DNA from: Sabellastarte sp. h YS-2021
Lineage: Eukaryota; Annelida; Polychaeta; Sabellida; Sabellidae
NCBI GenBank assembly: GCA_964017235.1
Contig: OZ024936.1
Coordinates: 10,764,496-10,828,495, forward strand
Length of the DNA: 64,000 bases
Reading direction: 5' to 3'
Position 1 is the first letter of the stretch, and the number at the start of each line of letters is the position of its first letter. The translations under genes and the position numbers were made by a program. Under the pieces are notes generated by a model. That model ran no database searches. It saw only the letters and a program-made list of their open reading frames with translations, and had not been told where the DNA came from. Shown here one piece after another: positions 24,101 to 33,595 of the stretch.

Positions 24101-25220
24101 TATTCTAGGTCCCTTCACTCCAAGCACCAAAGGTAACCAATATGTCTTGATGATTGTGGATCAGTTCACTAAGTGGCTTGAATGTTTTCCATTACCACAT
24201 CAGAATGCAGAAGAAACCGCCCGATGTATGGTTAATGGATTCATCTCGCGTTTAGGATGCCCAGTGGAGATTCACACTGACCAAGGAAAGAATTTTGATG
24301 GCAAACTGTTCGCAACTGTCTGTGATTTGCTCCAGATTACCAAAACAAGGACTACACCCTATAGACCATGCTCCAATGGTCAGGTAGAGCGTTATAACCG
24401 CACCCTGCTGCAGTTAATTCGGTGTTTCCTGAAAAGCAATCAGAAGTCCTGGGATGAACACCTACAGCAACTAGCAGGTGCTATTCGCTCAACCGTCAAT
24501 AGACACACTGGATTTACCCCGAACATGATGATGCTTGGCAGAGAAGTCATGTTGCCAGTTGATTTGATGTTCGGCTCTATCGGTCAAGAAGAAACAACTT
24601 CTGCGGAATATGTCACAAAGCTACAGCAAATTCTTCGTCAAGTCCATACCCTTGCAAGGGAGTCCTTGCAGTCCAGTCAAGAAAGACAGAAAAGGGACTA
24701 TGACCTCAAGTTGAAAGTGACTACGTATGAGATTGGTGATCTCGTGTATATCCTTGATTGAGCTGGAAAAATTGGCATAAGTCCTAAGTTACAGCCGGTA
24801 TGGAAAGGCCCATATGTCATCTCCAAGGTTATTTCACCTATTATTTTTGAGGTAGCTGACAAGAGGAAGTCATTTGTGCTACATCATGATAGGTTAAAGC
24901 CTTGTAAAGATCGTGCCATTCCTTTGTGGATTCGCAGAAAACGAAGTAAAATTTTGAACGACCTTGACCAAGAGGATCCTCAAAATGAAGATGATTTCTG
25001 TTTGGATTGGCTATTCGAAAATGAGCCAGATGATACAGATGTCAGTCTGCCAGGATACTGTCAGAAGAAAGTACAATTGTTTCCAGATGACCCAGTTTCG
25101 CCAGAATCTACGCTCGAGATTGAACAACATCTTGATTCTGGAGATCAGCTACCTGAATTACAGCCCAGCAGAAGTGGTCGTGAAAGGAGGAGACCGCGTC
25201 ATTTGCAGGACTATATTTAA
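21138..25220 (+). pseudogene. pol: Pol polyprotein (protease, RT, RNase H, integrase), broken
   Basis: Pol is read by -1 frameshift from gag; its first ATG is at 21198. The protease has DTG at 21327. RT contains YCVDYRSLN, LDMASGYWQI and the catalytic YIDD at 22641-22652. RNase H starts near FILDTDASG (about 23075) and resumes with RTDHNSLTWL. Integrase has an HHCC zinc region (about 23888-24030) and the D,D35E triad at 24099, 24279 and 24387, then a GPY/F-like segment (WKGPYVI, then VLHHDRLKP) and an acidic tail to 25217. Lesions: a one-base shift at about 23151 that brings the stop at 23154-23156, a compensating shift near 23247, and an in-frame TGA at 24759-24761 before the GPY/F part. All catalytic residues I looked for are otherwise present, so the decay is recent. 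A sequencing error cannot be excluded for the shifts. Confidence 0.9.
21150..21193 (+). promoter_or_regulatory. -1 ribosomal frameshift signal, gag to pol
   Basis: The heptamer T TTA AAC sits at 21150-21156 in the correct gag phase, directly before the gag stop TAA. Slippage by -1 enters a frame open from 21138 that runs into pol. Four bases after the heptamer AGGG-A-GGGG (21161-21169) can pair with CCCC-GA-CCCT (21184-21193), a two-part stem with a 14-base loop. TTTAAAC is an established slippery heptamer. Confidence 0.8.
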
Positions 25221-25379
25221 GTAGTTAAGACTTAGATAAGATTTGGTGGAATTTCCTAGTTAAGTGCATGAGGGTTTGGTGTTGGTATGACTAGTTAAAG
25301 TCCACTAACTGCTATTACCCATTGAAATGTATGGATTCCACAGTGCTTATCTTGATTTTTCCTTTCTACAGGAATTAAA
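25221..25379 (+). promoter_or_regulatory. pol-ORF3 spacer with candidate 3' splice site
   Basis: The spacer ends in TTGATTTTTCCTTTCTACAG (AG at 25370-25371), a strong polypyrimidine tract and acceptor, only eight bases before the ORF3 ATG at 25380. In retroviruses and envelope-carrying Gypsy elements the third ORF is expressed from a spliced RNA. The matching donor candidate is GTGAGT at 16404. Splicing is inferred. Confidence 0.5.
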
Positions 25380-27951
25380 ATGGCAGACAAGAAAGAAGTC
25401 ACTTCAAAAAATCACTCAAACCAGAGATCAAGTTCACATACTGACACGGATAGATCTAGCCACAGATCTACTTCCACAAGTCGAAGATCAGGATCTCATA
25501 ACCGCGAAAGATCTGATCAGAGATCTTCAACTGTCACAAGTCAACCAGACCAGGGTAGATCTAGTTCAAGATCTGCTCAATCTTCTACTTCATACAGATC
25601 TAGACCAAGATCTGTGGTAACCAGAACTGAAGGAGGCCCTACTGAGCAAACCAGGTCAGAACGTAGGGTTACATTTGATGTACCGCCAAGACGAAGAAGG
25701 CATTCTGTCTCTTGTTCTAGACGTACAGTTTACTCTCGTTCAGAGTCTACTCAGTCTTCAAGAGCACGGGTACATGAACATTCACCTGCATCTTCAACTC
25801 GTTCACTCAACGAGCAGGTGATAAGGATGCTGAAAGAATTGTACAGTTTTGTGGATTTCAACACCATTAAGCGCGTTGTTGAAACTACAGCATCAAGCAT
25901 GGAAGTCTACAGCCAAGGACTGTTGTTGGAAACTAGCAGTAGGAAAGTTAGGGAGATGATGGCAGCAGCTTGTGGTCTCAGCGGCGCCTGCCTCATCCGC
26001 ATCTGTTCCTGTAGTATCTGCTCCTCGTGCAACAGTCGTCACCCAGCCAAAGGAGGTTGTAGAGAGTACCAAACCAAAGGTCACCATTCCTAAAGAACTG
26101 AAACCAAAGGTCACCATACCTAAAGAAAAAAGCGACAAGGAACCACCAAAGAAGGTAACTTCATCTACTAAACTGGTTAGGGAAGTTACTATTAAAGATG
26201 TGAATAACAACCATGCCAACACTTTAAAAAGATCATCCCCTGAAACGTTGGAAGTGATTGTTCCTAAGAAAAAGCAGAAGAGGCATGCTTGTTACATGAC
26301 CAACTGTGGCCAACCATCGCCCAGTATTAAAAAACATGTCGTTGGGAAGCATCTGTCAATTGCCTTCGCCACTTGGAAGGAGATGCCCAATGAAGAAAGA
26401 ATGGTCCGTTATAACCAATCTTTGATGTCTCTGGAAGCAGAACTTGGTTTGTCCAACCATGATGAGTTACTGCAGCTTGTTGTAAAAAATAAGTGGTTTC
26501 CTGTTGACACCAGGTTCACTATTCCTGAGGAAGATGCCAAGTTTGTGAAAGCTTTTCACCAGTGGCTGACCGGGAATCAACTGACGTCCAAACCAATTGT
26601 GGACCCCCCCAATTGCGTTGCTGTCCTTACGAACTGTAGAGTTTTTTCCACTGTTCTCAATTGCATTGGGGAGAAGGTAACATTACCTAGGCAGTCTTTC
26701 GAAACAACAAATCTCGAGGCTGAAAACCAGGATGTCCAGTCTATTTCAACTGTGGATACACCAGTTCAGGATGTTCCAACAGATGTCCAGGTTGTTCAAC
26801 CAGTCCAGGTTGCTCAACCAGAAGTTGAAGGAACCAAGGATGTACCAGTGGAAGAGCAGCCAATGGAGGTGGATCAGGGTAACCAGTGTGAATCTGGGGA
26901 TTTAGCAAGTAGTCTTGCTCCCTCAGAGGAAGCTGTTTTACTGGGTTCACCTTCTGAGGATGTGAGGAGTGTTAGCTCTTCAATACTAGAGAGTCCGCCT
27001 AAACCCAAGGTTGTGAAGGATATTGGTACCCCTTACGAAGAGGCAGAATGGGTGCAAAGAAGGACCAGTTTCCTGAAGGTGAAAAGCAGGGACAGAGTGA
27101 GCTTCATCGACTCTCATATGCACTTGGATAAACTGAGGTGGATCAGTCATTGTCGCGATATTGATACTATCCTAGACAGAGGTCCAATGCCGGCAACTCC
27201 AGTGTATCTTGAAGCCGTTGTTGCAAACTTTTGTCATGAAGCGCCAAGTAAGGAACTGAGAGAGATGTGGAAAAGAGACTCCAGAATTTTCCACACGCAC
27301 GGTCTGCACCCCAAACTCGCCCATACTGCCACTGACGAGGATTTCGAGAGGGTTAGAACAAGCGTCATCAAGGATCCACGTTGTGTTGGCCTTGGTGAGA
27401 TTAGATTTGACTTCAGTGGCCACTTTGGAAAATTTAAAACTCAACAAACCCTGCTTTGTAGGAAGTTCCTACAGATGTTTGTTAGGGAAGAATTGTACCA
27501 CCACAAAGCCATTGTGATTCACTGCAGGGACAAGGGAAATCGTATGGATGCTTATGGAACCTGTCTCAAGGTCTTTGAGGAGGAGATACCTGCATTCCAT
27601 AGAGAGGATATAAACCTTCATTTCCACTGTTTTAACGGGGGTATGTCCACGCTTCGCGACTGGTTGGCAAGGTTTCGTAGAATAAGGATTGGAGTCACTG
27701 GTTTGCTTTTGCGAAAGGACCGAAATCCAGAACTTGAAGCTGTCGTGGAGCACTTGGATTTAGATCAGATCCTGTTAGAAACAGACTCTCCATACTTGAC
27801 ACCCCCAGTTCATGGAAACTGTGCCTACAATACCCCTTATGGTCTTGAGGAAGTAGCTCGACGTGTAGCTCAACTGAAAGACACAACTATCAGGGCAGTG
27901 CTGACCACTACCAGAAAGAACGCTGCAGATCTCTACGGTCTAAAGGTTTGA
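25380..27951 (+). CDS. third ORF: Arg/Ser-rich region, zinc-finger-like motif and TatD-type DNase domain
   Basis: The frame from ATG 25380 encodes an Arg/Ser-dipeptide-rich, highly basic region followed by a helical stretch (SLNEQVIRMLKELYSFVDF), then shifts by +1 at about 25960-25975. The second frame runs to 27951. Counting from 25972, a C-x4-C-x9-H-x4-H motif lies at C107, C112, H122, H127, followed by an acidic Pro/Val-rich linker. A complete TatD-family metal-dependent hydrolase spans about residues 377-656: H382 and H384 (SHMHLDK), E476 (GLGEIRF), H517 (VIHCRD), H552 (HFHCFNGG) and D605 (LLETDSPYL). TatD enzymes are 3'-5' exonucleases or DNases; the closest layout I know is a long N-terminal region plus TatD, as in animal TATDN2. 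It lies inside the element, between pol and the polypurine tract, in the envelope position. No signal peptide or membrane segment is seen. Without an ATG in the second frame before about 26299, the +1 shift is either a mutation or a recoding site. A role in clearing cDNA ends or competing DNA is speculative. Confidence 0.85.
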
Positions 27952-27991
27952 GGGTATTGTGTGTACGAATGAGTAAGACAGAGGGAGTATT

Positions 27992-28330
27992 AACATTGTT
28001 CTACATGGTGAAATGAACTGTTGTAAAATTCATCAACATTGTTCTATGTAAAGGACTGTTGGATATCTCACAACATTGTCCCGGTTACCAGACAGTTGGA
28101 GGGAATACAGCAACATTGTTCATCATACTGAACTGTTAAGCATCGTCTAAAAACAGAGGAATTCTCAACATTGTTCTACAGGTTCCTGAACTGTTGAGGA
28201 GACTCAAGAGAAACCAGAAGGATTATAAACATTGTTCTACATGTCAAGAACATGTTGTAAGTTCTCTGGAAAGAAACAAACGGATAGGCAACACTGTTCT
28301 ATATGTCAAGGACTGTTGCAAGTGTGCTAA
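27992..28330 (+). repeat. seven degenerate hairpin-like repeats in the Gypsy 3' region
   Basis: AACATTGTTCTACATG-type blocks start at 27992, 28035, 28072, 28112, 28167, 28228 and 28290. Most are followed 15-25 bases later by GAACTGTTG or a variant. CAACA near the start can pair with TGTTG at the end of each unit, so the RNA could form a row of small hairpins. The array sits between the ORF3 stop and the polypurine tract. Its function is unknown. Confidence 0.75.
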
Positions 28331-28399
28331 AAACCCTGGTCTGGTCTGGCAACCACCCACCTAGGCAACCTCAGATGACTGATGGACCTGTTCTAAACA

Positions 28400-28412
28400 A
28401 AACCGGGAGGAA
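28400..28412 (+). promoter_or_regulatory. polypurine tract of the Gypsy element
   Basis: AAACCGGGAGGAA lies directly against the start of the 3' LTR, where plus-strand synthesis is primed in LTR retrotransposons. It is short and interrupted by CC. Confidence 0.7.
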
Positions 28413-28611
28413 TGAAGTGAAGCTGCCGGGTATTTTCGAATGGAAGTCCGTTCGCCTACCGTTTGAGTTTTAGCATCTCCCCACTGGAAGTGAAGAACAG
28501 GAAATGAACTAAGCACATTCAGTTATCTGTGCATATCCAAAGAGAAAGGACCTGAAAAGGAAATCCAACTACATCATTACAGATAACTACTGGTGAGTCT
28601 GGTATTTTACA
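28413..28611 (+). repeat. 3' LTR of the Gypsy element
   Basis: It is nearly identical to 16224-16422, with one difference seen near the start (GTATTTTC here, GTAGTTTC in the 5' copy). It also carries the GTGAGT donor-like motif at 28593. The following bases are the AT-rich target repeat and the resumed B2 sequence. Confidence 0.92.
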
Positions 28612-29012
28612 ATAATATACATAACCAGTTTGGAGTTTATTATCATACATAATATTAGCACATTAGTTAACGCAATTAGTCTTGTTATAACATATGTTAA
28701 TCCACTACTGTTGTCCATAATTACAACTTTAACATGTACATCAGCCTAGAGCAATCATATGGCAACAACTACTACTATGTTATTACTAACAGTTTATTTA
28801 CACTAGTTACAAATATAGCTTGTGAAAAAGCGTTTCAAGTTGTTCAAACTGTTATAGTTTACTGACTTTAAGGTGAAATCTTAAAGTGTTTTACAAACAT
28901 AGACTAAAAGAGTTAAGAATAACACTTAAGAGTGGATAGTGTCATTTAATAATGAAACATTAGTAGGATATAGTATTAACCCCACATATAAAAGAGAAAG
29001 AAAAAGCCCAAA
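28612..29012 (-). repeat. repeat B2 of the Ngaro-like element (main part)
   Basis: It matches B1 (about 29459-29854) with a few substitutions, from ATAACCAGTTTGGAGTTTAT to AAAGAAAAAGCCC. The remaining 47 bp of B2 lie at 16177-16223 on the other side of the Gypsy element. About 50 bp of unmatched sequence separates it from A2. Confidence 0.88.
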
Positions 29013-29066
29013 GAATAAAGGCCTTTTTATAAACTAATAAATGATAATTGGGTGAGGAGGGGGAAA

Positions 29067-29413
29067 ATGTTTAATGTTCACTGCCCTGACATTAGGCCCC
29101 ACAACAACTTTTCAATGCTGGGAGGTGAATATATAGTAGAATTTGGCGGGAATAAAGCCATGTGGCCAGACAGCAGTTCACTCAAACACCTGATATTTTT
29201 GACAAAAATAGATTTCCCGCCAATTCACAGAACACTCTGTACTTTATTCTTGACCTTAGTTAAAAATCAGGACAGTATAAACAAGGCCAACTACCATCAA
29301 TTTTTTGATTTCCACCCATATAGTTCAGGCAAAACTATCACATACTTCATAAAATTTTTCAAATACGTTCCCATCAACTGAAGAGGTGTGCTACTTCACC
29401 GCATCACCTACTA
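29067..29413 (-). repeat. repeat A2 of the Ngaro-like element
   Basis: Nearly identical to A1 (34672-35018); it ends at CATCACCTACTA, where it joins B1 directly. The joint CACCTACTA|CAGTTGAAGG links the two outer ends of the element, as expected for the internal junction of a split direct repeat. Confidence 0.9.
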
Positions 29414-29854
29414 CAGTTGAAGGAGACCAAATAGATAAGACAAAATTAAAATTATAATATATATAACCAGTTTGGAGTTTATTATCATACATAATATTAG
29501 CACATTAGTTAACACAATTAGTCTTGTTATAACATATGTTAATCCACTACTGTTGTCCATAATTATAACTTTAACATGTACATCAGCCTAGAGCAATCAT
29601 ATGGCAACAACTACTACTATGTTATTACTAACAGTTTATTTACACTAGTTACAAATATAGCTTTTGAAAAAGCGTTTCAAGTTGTTTAAACTATTATAGT
29701 TTACTGACTTTAAGGTTCAATCTTAAAGTGTTTTACAAACATAGACTAAAAGAGTTAAGAATAACACTTAAGAGTGGATAGTGTCATTTAATAATGAAAC
29801 ATTAGTAGGATATAGTATTAACCCCACATATAAATGACAAAGAAAAAGCCCCAA
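29414..29854 (-). repeat. repeat B1 of the Ngaro-like element
   Basis: It starts CAGTTGAAGGAGACC and is the uninterrupted counterpart of B2. It therefore records the empty target of the Gypsy insertion: AATTATAATATATATAACC near 29450-29475. Confidence 0.9.
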
Positions 29855-29863
29855 ACTCCAAAC

Positions 29864-30874
29864 TTAGGTTGTAGAAATTAATTTAGCAAAGGTAGTTGGT
29901 ATGGTACTAGCCGCTTTTGGTGTGTTTCTCAAGTATGACCATATAGCATCACTCTTCCAATTTCCATGCTGCTTAATCTTATTTAAGTCAACATCATGAT
30001 TAAATGCTAAAGAAGCACCGCTCCTTCTAAAAGAGTGGAATGTGTAAACTTTAGGATCTAAGCCAATAGAAGTAGCGGCTAGTTTTAGAAAGGAACGAGC
30101 TTTGAATGCAGTAAGATGTTGCCATTCATGCTTAATGAAAATTTAGAATAAGGGGAAATTTTTATCAGCTGGTACAGAGGCCAAATATTGCTTAAAAGCT
30201 GACACTGGGCACAACAATGGATCACTAAGTTGAGGAAGCTGTACCACTTGAACATGGCCTGAAGTTTGCATAGTCTTGGCACAAGTCATAATAAGATGTA
30301 AACCTGGGGGACCAAAAACTAAGTCATTCTGAATAAAATGACGGGTTTTGTCAAATTGGGCAACAGCATTTGGAAGAAGGGAAGCCAGCCTAAAGAAGCC
30401 AAAAAAGGCTGTTAGAAACAACGCTGTATACAGTTTAGCATGAGTATACCTTCGAATAGCACACATCAATTTTCGAAGCATAGGTACTGAGAAAACACCT
30501 GTGATTCTAACATTCAAAGGGGCATTATTCTGCACAGATTTTACAAATAAATATACTTTTCTAGTATGAAATACATAAGTTGGCCACTCATATAAAGAAA
30601 AGAAATGTTTTAATGTACTTAAATGATTTCTCAAAGAAGCAGCTCTTAAACTATTCTGTACCAAATACTCTAGATATGACAATACAGTCCTTGAAGTACA
30701 GGGAAGCTCCAACTTCAACACAATAACAAATGCCAGAAATTGTCGAAAGGCAGCCATGTAAGCAGTTCTTGTCCTAGGTCGAAGGCCTTCCTCTAGTCGA
30801 GTAACCGCTTGACTGTGGAGCCAGGTGGCCGCGCCAGAACCTGCAGCAGAAGGAACAGGGCAGCAACACGGCAA
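29864..30874 (-). pseudogene. tyrosine recombinase of the Ngaro-like element, one nonsense codon
   Basis: The first part (30874-30146) has the SAM-like N-terminal half and the catalytic Arg in FFRLASLLP. An in-frame TAA at 30143-30145 interrupts it. The frame then continues to a TAA at 29864-29866 with the rest of the catalytic set: HSFRRSG (HxxR), HGNW and Tyr in IWSYL. Enzymes of this kind integrate the circular cDNA of DIRS/Ngaro elements. Just upstream on the minus strand, TGTTCCTTCTGCTGCAG looks like a splice acceptor. The only lesion seen in this gene is the single nonsense codon. Confidence 0.88.
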
Positions 30875-31016
30875 ATTTGATTAAATTACATGTAATTATA
30901 CTGTAAGCCAAACTGCACTGCAGATATAATATGTTAAAGTTCATTTCATCATAAGCATGGCCACAATTTTAAATCTGAAAATTCGGAATTAACATATCTT
31001 CAGTAATATTTTTCCA

Positions 31017-31457
31017 TCAACATTTCTTCAAGTATTGCACTACTGGACCATTCTGCGGCTCGTAGATTCCCCACCTAGACAAGGTATCAGCATTTACATA
31101 ATGTATACCATATATATGCTTTACGTGTATATCAATGTTATATGCTGCAGTATAGTACCATAAAGTCCTAGTACAGGCCATTAGCCAAGGATCCCTGATA
31201 CGATTATTCTGAAAAGCATTTACTACTGCCATGTTGTCACAGTAAACCGTAACATCAGCATTCTTCCATTTATGACACCAAACCCTTACTGCCAGGACAA
31301 TATTGGCTGCTTCTAAATGAACAATAGAAGTAATATTTTTAATACTTTGTAATACATTACAAACGTAAACTTCTTGATCAGCATATGCACCAACCTGTTG
31401 TAAAGATGCATCTACAAAAACCTGAAATTTAGGAGAATTTTTTGTATGAATTTCCAC
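31017..31457 (-). CDS. RNase H portion of pol, Ngaro-like element
   Basis: The segment contains FQVFVDASLQQ (first catalytic Asp), HLEAANIVLAVRVW (Glu), YCDNMAVVNAF (Asp) and NADTLSRWG, the pattern of the RNase H domain of YR retrotransposons. It is the continuation of the RT frame at 31475-32722, from which it is separated by a one-base loss in a T run near 31478. It degrades the RNA strand of the RNA-DNA hybrid. Confidence 0.85.
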   Translation of the reverse strand: MEIHTKNSPKFQVFVDASLQQVGAYADQEVYVCNVLQSIKNITSIVHLEAANIVLAVRVWCHKWKNADVTVYCDNMAVVNAFQNNRIRDPWLMACTRTLWYYTAAYNIDIHVKHIYGIHYVNADTLSRWGIYEPQNGPVVQYLKKC

Positions 31458-31474
31458 ACTGCCATTAAATATAT

Positions 31475-32722
31475 CTAAAAAGCATTAAACCATGATAAAT
31501 CTTTAAAGAAAGACAGTGGCAAAGGTGTATAACCTTTCATTGGTGTATTATGTAAAACTTGAAGTATTCTGTTTAAAAATATATGAAATGGTTTAACACA
31601 TCTGTGTATGTAAAGTAGTTTACCCGTACGTTTTTGGAGCTGATTTCTGGTAGCCTGCACTTGGGTGCTCCAATATCTACATAAATTTTTTATATTTTCC
31701 AACTTATCATTTGGAATGGAAATAACACCATCTTTAGCATTAATCTGAATACCAAGACAGGTAACCACGTGATTAGGTGGTTCCAATTTTTTCGAATTTA
31801 TAGGTAAGCCTAAATCAGCTAAAATATTTTTAACCGACATAAAATGACTATGTGCCAGGTCAGGGGGAGCTACCCCAAGGTAATCATCCAAATAATTTAT
31901 AATCCATATATTTTGGGAACGTAACGCATGCGTAATTACGTCAGTTGTCATCTGGCATGCCGCGGCTCCACTTTTCATTCCGAATGGAACCGATAAATCT
32001 ATGTAATTTTCTGATCCCCAACGTAATCCCAATACAGGATAGTCCAATGGATCCATACATAGATTACGGAAAGCTCGTTCCAGATCAATTTTAAAGAGCA
32101 AGGCTTCAGGACCCAATTTTCTAATTTTTTGTATTATCATATCAATACTAGGATACTTGAGTATAAAGTTAATATCTTCGAACATGTTATCAGGTATACA
32201 ACTGTTAACACTTTGGCCCATAGGCCAGGATAAATCCACAATTACACGAACCCCCCCATCTGGCTTATTTCTGGCCATTAATGGTAAAAAGTGTGTATTA
32301 GTAAAGGGCTTGCTGTCGAAAGGACCAGCCATTGCTTGTTTCTGAACTTCTGTTGCAAAGTATTTTGCCACACCATTGGGATTTTGTAAGGCAGATTTAT
32401 GATTATCTACAGTTTCATTATATTGGAATAGCTTATAATCCAAATTCAAAGGGAAGCCATATTCCAAATATTGACCCAATATTTTGAGGTCATAATTTTT
32501 AAGAATATATTTCCAGTTTTCAATTTTCAAACCAGATGGAACCCTAATCTGGGCTCCTAGATAATTGGGTTTTTTAAACTTAGCCACTTTTGTATGCATT
32601 TCGTTAACCCATGCAATAGTATTGGAAAATTGTATAACACTAGATTGAGCAGCAGGGATGAACCTTGGTATATTACTTGGTATAAACCCCAATTCACGGC
32701 TAGTAGGCCACACCATGGCCAT
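31475..32722 (-). CDS. reverse transcriptase of the Ngaro-like element
   Basis: This 415-residue frame holds the RT palm and fingers: LPLMARNKPDGGVRVIVDLS, LFKIDLERAFRN (first catalytic Asp), VPFGMKSGAAACQ and the YLDD box in INYLDDYLGV, then thumb-like segments ending DLSWFNAF. The order and wording are those of DIRS/Ngaro RT. The coding sequence continues upstream in another frame (see 32727-33399) and downstream into RNase H after a one-base shift. Confidence 0.9.
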   Translation of the reverse strand: MAMVWPTSRELGFIPSNIPRFIPAAQSSVIQFSNTIAWVNEMHTKVAKFKKPNYLGAQIRVPSGLKIENWKYILKNYDLKILGQYLEYGFPLNLDYKLFQYNETVDNHKSALQNPNGVAKYFATEVQKQAMAGPFDSKPFTNTHFLPLMARNKPDGGVRVIVDLSWPMGQSVNSCIPDNMFEDINFILKYPSIDMIIQKIRKLGPEALLFKIDLERAFRNLCMDPLDYPVLGLRWGSENYIDLSVPFGMKSGAAACQMTTDVITHALRSQNIWIINYLDDYLGVAPPDLAHSHFMSVKNILADLGLPINSKKLEPPNHVVTCLGIQINAKDGVISIPNDKLENIKNLCRYWSTQVQATRNQLQKRTGKLLYIHRCVKPFHIFLNRILQVLHNTPMKGYTPLPLSFFKDLSWFNAF

Positions 32723-32726
32723 ATTT

Positions 32727-33399
32727 CCCCCCCCTCGACCAAAGTATCCAGTTTTAAAATACTATGTGAACTTGCATCCATTGCAGACGAATTATCGTGC
32801 GCAGTATCATAACTATTATCATACAATGTAAAACTATCATTGAAACTAAAATAACTAGCTGAGCTACTAGAATAATGCATATATTTAACGCCACTACCAT
32901 AACCCATAATACTAAGTACTTGACTACAAGAGTTGTGGGGACCAATGCCAGGTCCTGAACACATAAATCCATGACTTTCAACCAAGCAACTAGCCTGATA
33001 CTGTCGGCTACAAGTGCCAATTTCCTGACCAATGTTAATACAAACCAATTTTGATGCAAGATCTAGTAAGTTGGTGTTGACAGTTCCAGCACTCACCTGG
33101 CACAAACTTAGCACATACTCAGGTGAGTACAAGGCATACAGATTAGTAAATGAATTGACACTTGCAAACAGCTTAGTGTGATCAAAAATACAACTGTATT
33201 TATGTAACCATGAACTGTTATTTGTCTGATAACCTTCTGCATTCTGTATTTCAATACATTTAACATTTTTGGTCCTGGTCAGGACCTCACCGTCAGTACT
33301 GTTAACCATAACCAGACTGACAGAACTTGGGAGTGCTACTGCATGACAATTATGGTTGTTACTATTGTGCCAAGACAGGGCATCTATTGAACTATTCAA
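32727..33399 (-). CDS. N-terminal part of pol, Ngaro-like element
   Basis: An open frame from an ATG at 33399, rich in Ser, Asn and His with many Cys, shows no recognisable domain. Its useful part ends at a run of eight G on the minus strand (32734-32727). A -1 step there, G GGG GGG in phase, enters the RT frame. This may be a recoding site or a simple length change in the run. Its position between gag and RT matches the unstructured pol N-terminus in the related plus-strand element at 52032. Envelope was considered and rejected: there is no signal peptide or membrane anchor. Confidence 0.55.
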
Positions 33400-33595
33400 T
33401 ATTGAATAACAAATACTACTGTTATTATAAAATTCTGCAATAAATTTTTTTGTCGTTTATGTGGTTCATTAACTGAGCTTGTAAGAAAACGTAAGTTCCA
33501 CATTTAGAGAGATATTCAAAACTATTAAACCCGCTGATCTTGTTGTTTAGGTTTTGTACTGTCTGATTTTGTGTTTGTTGATTGATTTTTGGCCC

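Larger units (their letters stand above)
16224..28611 (+). mobile_element. Ty3/Gypsy LTR retrotransposon with a TatD DNase third ORF (inner layer)
   Basis: The 12.4-kb element has 199-bp LTRs, a primer-binding-like site, a 1.6-kb leader, gag, pol (protease, RT, RNase H, integrase) and a third ORF before a polypurine tract. It is inserted in repeat B2 of the Ngaro-like element; repeat B1 shows the empty site at 29454-29475. A short AT-rich direct repeat flanks it: ATAATAT on both sides, 4-7 bp depending on where the LTR end is placed. The LTRs differ at only one position that I could see (GTAGTTTC versus GTATTTTC), so the insertion is recent, yet pol and ORF3 carry breaks. The domain order (RNase H before integrase, GPY/F-like C-terminus) is that of Ty3/Gypsy. 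Confidence 0.92.

Noticed and set aside
25972..27951. TatD frame as an ordinary host gene next to a transposon
   Set aside because: It lies strictly between the integrase and the polypurine tract/3' LTR in the same orientation, without introns, so it belongs to the element.
32727..33399. Envelope-like protein in the Ngaro-like element
   Set aside because: The position is before RT, not after pol, and it has no signal peptide, membrane anchor or cleavage site.
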